From NCBI GenBank assembly GCA_937864255.1, contig CALMIT010000379.1, positions 1 to 10,187 of the forward strand: 10,187 nt of DNA, in the 5' to 3' direction. The DNA is from an uncultured Saprospiraceae bacterium (GTDB lineage Bacteria > Bacteroidota > Bacteroidia > Chitinophagales > Saprospiraceae). Within the stretch, counting starts at the first letter, position 1. Every line of letters starts with the position of its first letter. The translations under genes and the position numbers were made by a program. Under the pieces are notes generated by a model. That model was not told where the DNA came from, searched no databases, and worked only from the letters and a program-made list of their open reading frames with translations. Below, piece after piece: positions 1 through 6,599 of this stretch.

Positions 1-3000
1 AAATAGGAATCCGCACTTCGGTGTTGATCAGCGCAAAAGAATTGCCGTTTCGAATATTCATTTTAAATCCACGCACATTTGCTGCCAGCGTTTGGAAAGC
101 AATTTGCGAAGCAAAATCAGTATTGGAAGGTACGGGGATGGTTTCGTCAAATTTTGGGAAAATCCAGTTTTCCACCGCGCCGAGGTAATACAGGATTTTT
201 TCATCGCCAAAAGATGTAGCTCCGGCAAACCGCGCCGCAAAAACCGAATACTTCAGAAAACGCTGATAGTGCCGCGCATCTATGCCGATTACGCCCATCC
301 AGCCCTGCCGCGCTTCAAATTTAAAATCGTCGCCCAGGTCAATTTCAAACCGCTTCATGGCTTCCGCAAAAAATTTGTACCGGGTGCCGTTTTTGATATT
401 GATAGCCACGTCTATCGTATTGTCAAACACATATTCGAGTTTCAAACCCAGTCGCTGTTCGCGATAGTTTGGCACCGGCAGGGTAGAGGCGTCGGTAGAA
501 AGTTGCGTAAGCCTGTCCATCCTGAAAGTAGCCGTGGCGCGGATGCTCCGGTAAAGATCAAGCGGATATTTGAATCGTGTCAGCCCGATGATTGTGACTG
601 ATTCTGATCGGCGCGGTACGATAGAAGTTTGATCCTCGACGTACCGTGTGCCTTTTCTGTAAAGCGCGTAGCGCTTGTCGAGCCTGTTTTTCTTATCATC
701 CAGGTATAAAAAATATTCGGCTCCGTTGAAGGTGGTCGGTATTCTGATGCCGCCTTCGATAACGTAATCTTCCAGCAGGTCTTTAAAATTTGCTTTAAAA
801 AGAATGCCCGGCGGAGGAAGGCTAAACTGATCGGGCGTACCTGCAAAACTATTCAGACCCTCAAAAAGCAGGTTGTTGTCAAGTTGAGTGGTCACAAAGT
901 CGGTTTTGAAACGCAGTTTATAAGGTGAAATTCTGGAGGAGCGGAAGCGAAAAATGTCCTGGTTGGTTTTGAGCGGTTGAACATTTTCGGGACGGAGCAG
1001 CACGACAGTTTCTTCTGGCGCTTCTTCTTCCTGCCGCGTGCGGCTTGGCATTTCCTGTTCGTCAAAAGGCGACTGGAAAAAATAATTATCAATATCAATC
1101 ATGCCGGTGTCCATTTTTTCCACTGGCAGGTCTTTGATTTCGGTGGCGGGTTCCTTGTTTTCTTTCAAAATATTATCGCCGCTTTCTGGCTTGGGCGCGG
1201 GTTCGTTTTTCCGGGTATTATTTTTTTGCCGTCGGCTTTCCAGTTGATTAACAAAAAATCTGGTGGGTTTGGGTGCAAATTTTTCTTCGGGCGCTATGCT
1301 GCTCGCCAATATTTGAGATTTTCCATTTTTAAAAACCAGCTCCGCTTTTTGGCCGGCTCGCGGCGCGGTGTGTATTTCTATAATGTTTCTGTCATAATTG
1401 GTTTGAAATTGATTGACGGCGCGCTGCTTAATTACCGGGATCAGGTAACTCGTGTCTATCGCAGTGCTGTCCAGTCCGGTCAATGTCGAATCTGCGTGTA
1501 AAATAATTTCCTGCCCGTCTTTCATTTGAATTACCCGGTTGTGCCAGGCGACGTAATCTTCCAGATAGCCGGTCATCCTGTTGTAAATGCCACTTTCGTC
1601 CGACAAAAAAGCAAACCAGGTCGTGTCCATCGCGACAGGATGTCTTTCATTATTGAGCGGTGTGTTGGTGATGCGCACCAGTTCATTTTCCTTTTTATCA
1701 ATGTTGTAATAAAAAATGTCAAAATTTTGGGTAGGCAGCAGCGTGTCCAGTTTTACAGGCAGCAGGGTAGAATCCGGCCGGTTGGAGACGAAAATAATGC
1801 CGCGCTGATTGTTCAGTTGAACGACCGAAGCGTCCAGATCGTCCCAGATATCCTGAGTGATTCTTTGTGTCTGCCTTGTATTGGTGTAGTAAAAAAACAA
1901 ATCCGAAAATCCCTTCACGGTAGCCGAAAACACCATCACGTTATTGTCGAGAAAATCAATGCTGTGTACTCGCTGATATTGCGGATCCAGTGGCTCAATA
2001 AGTTTTTCGCCCGTGTTTAAATCGTACAACATCAACTTAGGCACGTCTCTTTTTTCAAAAACAATCCCTATTTGATTATTGCCGGGCGTCCAGCAGAGGA
2101 GCGGGTATTCGTAATCCGTCGCCTGAATGTTGTTCCTGAATCCGCCTTTATGTATCACCTCGCGCTTGCCCGTAGCCACGTCTTGCAGGTAAACTTTATA
2201 CTTCCCAATTTCATTTGCCACATAAACTATCTTTTTGCTGTCCGGACTTATCTTCACCTGACTGATCGGCAGTCTTTTTTTATTTTTAAATACCACCGGT
2301 GTGCCTGCGGGTTCGTCAAATTCTTTTACTTCCTGCTCGTAGCGCTGCCGGAAAAAAATCGCCCAGCTATCCGTCACCCGCTCATAGGGCAGACCGAGTA
2401 CGTAAAGAAACCCACTCTCGATGCTGCGGTTGATGCGCGTGAGGTAAAGCAGGTTTGACACCGTTGTTTTGCTGTAATTCTGGCTGATGTAGTACCACAT
2501 TGAATGTCCCGCCAGTTTCGGATTTGCCTCTGCAAATTTTTCAAAATCCCTGAATTCTTCCCTCAATATTACGTCGCGTAATTGATTGTCCAGGTCTGTG
2601 TTCCAGGCTTCGCCGCAGTAAGCTATCAGTCCCTGTTTAAACCATTCGGGGAGGTTCATCATCACGGCGTTTTGTACAATTTCCTGCAAATTCGAACCGA
2701 AAAGCATGGCATTCAGAAAAACCGAGGCGATGCCTTCCCGTATTTGCCTGCGCAGGTGCAGGTGGTCGCCGTTGAAGTAAATAAACATTTTATTGCCTAC
2801 GATTTTGGTTTGGCCGGTGCTGTTTTCAAAAGCATCTTCACTGCCCAGGTTGCTTTGTTTCAGGTCTGTGAGGTCTTTGTACACAATGATGTGGATGCGG
2901 TCGTTGATGCGGTGTTCGAGTATATTTTGAATATCGGCAAATTCCTGCTCGGCGATTTGAACGGCGGCTTGCCCGATATTTCTCCCCTCGCCATACCAGT

Positions 3001-3148
3001 AGGTTTCAAAATTGTCGCTTTCGTAATGCGACCATTCGTCAAATTCTTTATGAAACTGCACCCTGTTTTTTCCAAATTCGGTATTGATGGGTTGTGCCTG
3101 TATCACGAAGGCGGCGAGTAAAAACAGCAGGGTAAATGAATTTTGCAT
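1..3148 (-). CDS. Secreted TolB-like propeller / outer-membrane barrel fusion protein, C-terminus cut off by window
   Basis: This is one open frame of 1049 codons from ATG at 3148, running off the window at base 2. Residues 1-18 form a signal peptide (hydrophobic LLFLLAAFVI, likely cleavage IQA|QP). Residues 30-270 resemble a peptidase MA-like (gluzincin) domain, ending in LPEWFKQGLIAY (166-177). The HExxH zinc motif expected before it is absent; REGIA (137-141) stands in its place. Residues 297-530 carry TolB/PD40 propeller blades, for example ISPDSKKIVYV, FVSNRPDS and FAFLSDESGIYN. A polar, acidic, proline-containing linker follows (about 620-725). From about 740, strand-rich sequence with YKLRFKTDF, RGFKMNIRNGN and FALINTEVRIPI matches the C-terminal surface-antigen/BamA-like region of Bacteroidota 'TolB' proteins. 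Family knowledge suggests roughly 50-100 more residues beyond the window. It is probably exported and anchored in the outer membrane. Its function is unknown, and it should not be equated with the Tol-Pal TolB, which is much shorter. The architecture is well supported; the role is inference. Confidence 0.85.
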   Translation of the reverse strand, partial: MQNSFTLLFLLAAFVIQAQPINTEFGKNRVQFHKEFDEWSHYESDNFETYWYGEGRNIGQAAVQIAEQEFADIQNILEHRINDRIHIIVYKDLTDLKQSNLGSEDAFENSTGQTKIVGNKMFIYFNGDHLHLRRQIREGIASVFLNAMLFGSNLQEIVQNAVMMNLPEWFKQGLIAYCGEAWNTDLDNQLRDVILREEFRDFEKFAEANPKLAGHSMWYYISQNYSKTTVSNLLYLTRINRSIESGFLYVLGLPYERVTDSWAIFFRQRYEQEVKEFDEPAGTPVVFKNKKRLPISQVKISPDSKKIVYVANEIGKYKVYLQDVATGKREVIHKGGFRNNIQATDYEYPLLCWTPGNNQIGIVFEKRDVPKLMLYDLNTGEKLIEPLDPQYQRVHSIDFLDNNVMVFSATVKGFSDLFFYYTNTRQTQRITQDIWDDLDASVVQLNNQRGIIFVSNRPDSTLLPVKLDTLLPTQNFDIFYYNIDKKENELVRITNTPLNNERHPVAMDTTWFAFLSDESGIYNRMTGYLEDYVAWHNRVIQMKDGQEIILHADSTLTGLDSTAIDTSYLIPVIKQRAVNQFQTNYDRNIIEIHTAPRAGQKAELVFKNGKSQILASSIAPEEKFAPKPTRFFVNQLESRRQKNNTRKNEPAPKPESGDNILKENKEPATEIKDLPVEKMDTGMIDIDNYFFQSPFDEQEMPSRTRQEEEAPEETVVLLRPENVQPLKTNQDIFRFRSSRISPYKLRFKTDFVTTQLDNNLLFEGLNSFAGTPDQFSLPPPGILFKANFKDLLEDYVIEGGIRIPTTFNGAEYFLYLDDKKNRLDKRYALYRKGTRYVEDQTSIVPRRSESVTIIGLTRFKYPLDLYRSIRATATFRMDRLTQLSTDASTLPVPNYREQRLGLKLEYVFDNTIDVAINIKNGTRYKFFAEAMKRFEIDLGDDFKFEARQGWMGVIGIDARHYQRFLKYSVFAARFAGATSFGDEKILYYLGAVENWIFPKFDETIPVPSNTDFASQIAFQTLAANVRGFKMNIRNGNSFALINTEVRIPI

Positions 3149-3210
3149 AATGTCGGCGATATGATTTTGGTAAACCGGTCTTTTGATGCGATAATCTGAG
3201 TGCTGCGCGT

Positions 3211-3234
3211 TGCAAAAACAAAGCTTGTTTTGCA
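3211..3234. promoter_or_regulatory. Near-perfect palindrome in the leader of the TolB-like gene
   Basis: The arms TGCAAAA and TTTTGCA pair perfectly, and the centre continues as CAAAGCTTG, so about 12 base pairs can form with two unpaired A residues on one arm. It sits 63 bases upstream of the ATG at 3148. No T-run follows on either strand in the expected place, so a terminator is unlikely. It could be an operator for a dimeric regulator or a hairpin in the 5' leader. The symmetry is seen directly; the role is inference. Confidence 0.4.
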
Positions 3235-3296
3235 CGATTCACAGGGCTTCCAAATTACGGCATTCCGCTAAAACTTGCTATTGCCCAAACGGAATT

Positions 3297-3331
3297 TGTC
3301 ATTTATTATTTGCCAAAAATAGATAATGACA
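3297..3331 (-). promoter_or_regulatory. Imperfect palindrome overlapping a candidate -7 box for the TolB-like gene
   Basis: TGTCATT (3297-3303) and AATGACA (3325-3331) are perfect inverted arms, with further partial pairing inward. Between them, on the minus strand, lies TATTTTTG (3321-3314), a full match to the Bacteroidota -7 consensus TAnnTTTG. The -33 TTTG element is not found at the usual 19-21 base spacing; the nearest TTG is only 14 bases away. If used, transcription would start about 160 bases before the ATG at 3148, with the palindrome placed as a repressor site. The weak -33 keeps confidence low. Confidence 0.3.
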
Positions 3332-3356
3332 GGCTCAAGACTGATTAAAACCGGAG

Positions 3357-3385
3357 CGGCTGTTTTTGTTGAAAAAATGCAGCCG
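3357..3385 (-). terminator. Candidate terminator hairpin after the NagZ fusion gene
   Basis: Reading leftward, CGGCTG pairs with CAGCCG, and an inner TTTTT/AAAAA stem continues inward after a two-base bulge. It begins 49 bases after the stop codon of the NagZ-fusion gene. The following sequence, CTCCGGTTTTAA, has only a short U tract, so this is either a weak intrinsic terminator or an mRNA 3'-end stabilising hairpin. Confidence 0.35.
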
Positions 3386-3433
3386 AATTTTTCTATTCAC
3401 AAACCGGATTTTGAAAAATCTGAACAAAATCAA

Positions 3434-6376
3434 CTACTCCAGCGCTTCATACACCACCTGAAACATTCTCTCGCGGATATCTTTTTCATTCAGTTTTGAA
3501 TTGCGCATGGTAGGAAAAGTGCGGTTGGATAAGAAAATAAAAACCAGATTTTTATCCGGGTCAGCCCACATGCAGGTGCCTGTAAAACCGGTATGCCCGA
3601 AAGTATTTGCTGAAGCCGCAGCGGGCAGATTGCGGCCGGCTTTCGCGCTGGTTTCTTTCATATCAAAGCCAAGTCCGCGTCTTGAGCAATCCCCGCAACG
3701 AGTAGTAAACTGGCGCACGGTTTCGGTTTTGAGCAGGCGTTCGCCCCCGTAGTATCCTTTATTCAGCAGCATTTGCATCAAAATGGCCAAGTCGTTGGCG
3801 CTGGCAAAAAGCCCGGCGTGTCCGGCTACGCCGCCCATCATGGCAGCGCCCATATCGTGCACGTACCCGCGCACCGTTTGTTTTCTAAAATAATTATCCT
3901 CTTCCGTCGGCGGGATTCTTTCCAGCGTAAAGCGCTGCCAGGGATTAAATAGGGTGGTATGCATGCCGAGCGGCTCGTAAAAATTTTCGGTGGCAAATTC
4001 ATCAAGCGACTGCCCGCTGACCCTCGCCACAGTTTCGCCGAGCATATAAAATCCGAGGTCGCTGTACCTGTATCTTTTTGTCTCGAAAACTTCCGATTCC
4101 AGAATTTCTTTCCAGATTTCTTTTTTGTAATCCTCGCGCATAAAAAGATTTGTCGCCACGGGCACGCTAAAATTAAGCGTGGCTTTGGTACTGTAAATAG
4201 CAGGAAGCGGCTTCGGATTCCGGCGGTCATTGGACACTGTTTTTTCATAAAACGGAATCCACGAACGCAGTCCGGCGCGGTGTGCGAGTACATCTTCCAC
4301 CGGCAGGTTTTCTTTATTCGTACCCCTCAAATCCGGCAAATAAGCGCCCAGATTGCGGTGTACATCCAGGCGTCCGTCATCCGCGAGTTTCATTACCGAC
4401 AAAGTTGTAGCAGCTACTTTGGTGATGGAAGCGAGGTCGTAAATATCATCGGCTCTGACCGTCTCTTTATTTTTGTAATCATGATTGCCAAAACCTTTAT
4501 TGTAAACCACTTTCCCGTCTTTGGCGACCAAAACCACACAGCCGGGCGCAGCGCCCGATCGGATTGCTTCGTTGGCGATGTCGTCTATTTTTGCCAAAGT
4601 AGCGGCATTCATTCCCGCTTCTTCCGGCAGCCCGTAACCCAATCTGAAAATCCCGGTAGTGGTTTCGCCGGTATTGTAAGGTATTTTTTCCGAAGCAGTC
4701 ACAGGAAGCCTTCCGCGAAAACCGAAAGCTCCGAAAAGTCCCTGAGCCGAGAGTTCCTGCGTCACTTCATCATCATCGTACGCAGCCAGCAGCCATTCAA
4801 AATCTTCAAAAAAGCGCAGGCTGTACGGATTGCCAAAAACCGTCACCACCACTTTGGTTTTTTCCTTCAGTTCTTTTAAAAAATTAATAGCGCCGTCTGT
4901 GATGCCGAAATTATTTTTTGCCAGTTTGCTCATGCCTTGTATGCTGACGATGACGACGTCTTTTTCGCCCAGTTTTTTAAGAAGCGTCTTTTTGTCGTCA
5001 GAATAAATGGTACTGCCTACCTGAAAATGCTCTATTTCGGTATAAAGCTCCAGCGATTTTTGGAAGGGCGTAAGCTGGTTGCCGCCGCCGATACTGAGCG
5101 AGGCAAATTGCTTTTTGGAAAGATTTTTAAAAGGCAGCAGCCCGTTTTCATTGTGAACGAGCGTGAGTGCGTTGGTGACGAGTTTTCTTTTTAGCGAAAG
5201 CGCATTTTCAGAGTTCACGTCGGTCAATACGTCATTTTCGCTGATGCGCGGGCTATTGTGCAATCCCAGGCGGTACTTGGCGCGCAGCACTTTTTTCACA
5301 CAATTATCTATGTCGCTTTGTGAAAGCCTGCCGGTTTCCACCGCCTTTTTTACTTCATTAAAAGCCACTATCGGGTCTTCCGGCAGCAACAGTACATCGT
5401 TGCCCGCTTCCAGTGCGCGGATTTCAATTTCGCCGCATGGAAAATTTTTAGTGACGCCTTTCATTTCCAGCGCGTCGGTGAAAATGAGTCCTTTAAAACG
5501 GAGTTTATCTTTTAAAATGGAAGTGATCACTTTGCGGGAAAGCGTGGTGGGCAGGTTGACCGTGGCATCGAGCGAAGGTACGTGCAAATGTGCCACCATC
5601 ATACTTCCCACGCCGTGCTGCGAAAGCACTTTAAAAGGGTAAAGCTCTACGCTGTCTATGCGCAGCCCGTCGTGCATGATGACCGGCAAATCCTGGTGCG
5701 AGTCTGTGTCTGTGTCGCCGTGTCCGGGAAAATGTTTTGCGCAGGCCATTACGCCGTTGTCCTGCAATCCCTGCATGTACATGTAACTTTTTACAGACAC
5801 ATTGAGCCGGTCTTCGCCGAAAGAGCGCGTATTAATGACCGGATTTTTCGGGTTGTTATTTACATCCACCACTGGCGCAAAATTCACCTGAACACCGACG
5901 CGTCGCAGTTCGCGGGCTATTTCTTTTCCCATTTCATAAATCAGCCGGTTGTCTTGTATGGCGCCCAGCATCAGTTGCTGCGGAAAGCTGATGGTGCTTT
6001 CTTTCATCCGCATACCCAGCCCCCATTCGGCGTCTATGGCGACCATAAGCGGCACGGTGCTGTGCGACTGGTATTGATTTAAAAGTTGTACCTGCTTTTC
6101 AGGGCTGCCCTGAAAAAAGCACAAACCGCCGACGTGATATTTTTCTATGAAATTTTCTACCTGTGCGATGTGCTCGGGGCCGAGGTTTGAATGAGCGCGC
6201 ACCATAAACAATTGCCCGATTTTCTGATCTTCAGTCAGGCTGTTGAATACAGAATCCACCCATTGTGCTTCCGCTCCGGAGAAAGAGTTTGTCTTATTCG
6301 TTATCAGCAAATTCCAACCGGCTCCGCTTATCAATAAAGAAACCAGGCTCGTAAACCAAATCCTCCTATGCCTCAT
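3434..6376 (-). CDS. Exported NagZ-type GH3 beta-N-acetylglucosaminidase fused to AmiE-like serine hydrolase
   Basis: This 980-residue protein has an N-terminal signal or anchor (hydrophobic 6-25, possible cleavage AEA|QW at 37). Residues 40-375 are a GH3 TIM barrel of the NagZ type. KHFPGHGDTDTDSH (214-227) carries the Asp-His catalytic dyad (D225/H227), and FTDALEM holds the likely nucleophile D301. Residues 395-580 fit the GH3 alpha-beta-alpha second domain. Residues 590-980 are a class C beta-lactamase-fold serine hydrolase with SITK (S650/K653), YSD (771-773) and HTG (928-930). In Bacillus subtilis, NagZ removes GlcNAc from muropeptides and the separate serine hydrolase AmiE cleaves MurNAc from L-alanine. 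The fusion would join these consecutive steps in one exported polypeptide, so the likely role is peptidoglycan turnover or muropeptide salvage. The serine hydrolase could instead be an esterase or D-Ala-D-Ala peptidase. Start 6376 is chosen because the signal peptide begins there. All catalytic motifs look intact. Confidence 0.9.
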   Translation of the reverse strand: MRHRRIWFTSLVSLLISGAGWNLLITNKTNSFSGAEAQWVDSVFNSLTEDQKIGQLFMVRAHSNLGPEHIAQVENFIEKYHVGGLCFFQGSPEKQVQLLNQYQSHSTVPLMVAIDAEWGLGMRMKESTISFPQQLMLGAIQDNRLIYEMGKEIARELRRVGVQVNFAPVVDVNNNPKNPVINTRSFGEDRLNVSVKSYMYMQGLQDNGVMACAKHFPGHGDTDTDSHQDLPVIMHDGLRIDSVELYPFKVLSQHGVGSMMVAHLHVPSLDATVNLPTTLSRKVITSILKDKLRFKGLIFTDALEMKGVTKNFPCGEIEIRALEAGNDVLLLPEDPIVAFNEVKKAVETGRLSQSDIDNCVKKVLRAKYRLGLHNSPRISENDVLTDVNSENALSLKRKLVTNALTLVHNENGLLPFKNLSKKQFASLSIGGGNQLTPFQKSLELYTEIEHFQVGSTIYSDDKKTLLKKLGEKDVVIVSIQGMSKLAKNNFGITDGAINFLKELKEKTKVVVTVFGNPYSLRFFEDFEWLLAAYDDDEVTQELSAQGLFGAFGFRGRLPVTASEKIPYNTGETTTGIFRLGYGLPEEAGMNAATLAKIDDIANEAIRSGAAPGCVVLVAKDGKVVYNKGFGNHDYKNKETVRADDIYDLASITKVAATTLSVMKLADDGRLDVHRNLGAYLPDLRGTNKENLPVEDVLAHRAGLRSWIPFYEKTVSNDRRNPKPLPAIYSTKATLNFSVPVATNLFMREDYKKEIWKEILESEVFETKRYRYSDLGFYMLGETVARVSGQSLDEFATENFYEPLGMHTTLFNPWQRFTLERIPPTEEDNYFRKQTVRGYVHDMGAAMMGGVAGHAGLFASANDLAILMQMLLNKGYYGGERLLKTETVRQFTTRCGDCSRRGLGFDMKETSAKAGRNLPAAASANTFGHTGFTGTCMWADPDKNLVFIFLSNRTFPTMRNSKLNEKDIRERMFQVVYEALE

Positions 6377-6599
6377 AATGCTGTCTTGCTTTTTGTTTTT
6401 TTGAAAAATGTCTTAATGAATCGGATTTTGAAAAAATGAATTTTAGTCCGCCAAATGAAATAAATATTTTTCAAATCAGCGCCAAACGATGTTTTAACGC
6501 TTGCCGGGGACGCAAAAGTAAAATCTTGTTTTTTTTAAAAAATTAATAACGCCGAAAAAGAATCCCGACGCATAAAAATAAAATTTCAGGGGGTAAGTA
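6377..6599. other. 223-base AT-rich spacer upstream of the NagZ fusion gene
   Basis: This spacer contains no gene. It holds a strong -7 promoter match (6513-6520), with a run of T and A residues just upstream (minus-strand sense). It also has two copies of TTTGGCG on the minus strand between the promoter and the ATG. I see no convincing terminator for the TPR membrane protein whose stop is at 6600-6602. Some read-through into the next gene is therefore possible. Confidence 0.5.
6513..6520 (-). promoter_or_regulatory. Bacteroidota -7 promoter element for the NagZ fusion gene
   Basis: TACTTTTG on the minus strand is a full match to TAnnTTTG, the -7 element of the Bacteroidota primary sigma factor. 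At about 18-20 bases upstream lies a T-run (TTTTTT) instead of a clean TTTG -33 element. An A-run lies between the two. Initiation a few bases downstream would give a leader of about 130 bases before the ATG at 6376. Confidence 0.5.

Larger units (their letters stand above)
3149..3433. other. 285-base spacer between the TolB-like gene and the NagZ fusion gene
   Basis: I see no gene in this AT-rich spacer between two genes that both read leftward. It holds a hairpin just after the NagZ-fusion stop (3357-3385), a long imperfect palindrome overlapping a possible -7 promoter box (3297-3331), and a second palindrome nearer the TolB-like start (3211-3234). A weak AT-rich inverted repeat, GATTTTG/CAAAATC (3407-3413 and 3425-3431), lies directly after the stop codon. 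Short open frames that enter the spacer are out of frame with the real gene and look unlike any protein. No Shine-Dalgarno-like sequence precedes the ATG at 3148, which is normal for Bacteroidota. Confidence 0.6.

Noticed and set aside
977..3121. Several plus-strand frames of 128-179 residues across 977-3121.
   Set aside because: They lie antisense to the continuous 1049-codon minus-strand gene and show no motifs.
3250..3257. TAATTTGG on the minus strand as a -7 element for the TolB-like gene.
   Set aside because: It has one mismatch, and the nearest TTTG lies 28 bases upstream instead of 19-21.
3959..4879. A 306-residue plus-strand open frame opposite the NagZ fusion gene.
   Set aside because: It is fully antisense to a gene with intact catalytic motifs, and its sequence (rich in F, R, H and S) has no domain pattern. 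It is a reading-frame shadow.
3405..6435. The 14-base sequence CGGATTTTGAAAAA occurs at 3405-3418 and 6422-6435, as a direct repeat flanking the NagZ fusion gene.
   Set aside because: It is short and A/T-rich, and one such match in 10 kb of AT-rich spacers is near chance. There are no recombinase genes or longer homology to support a mobile cassette.
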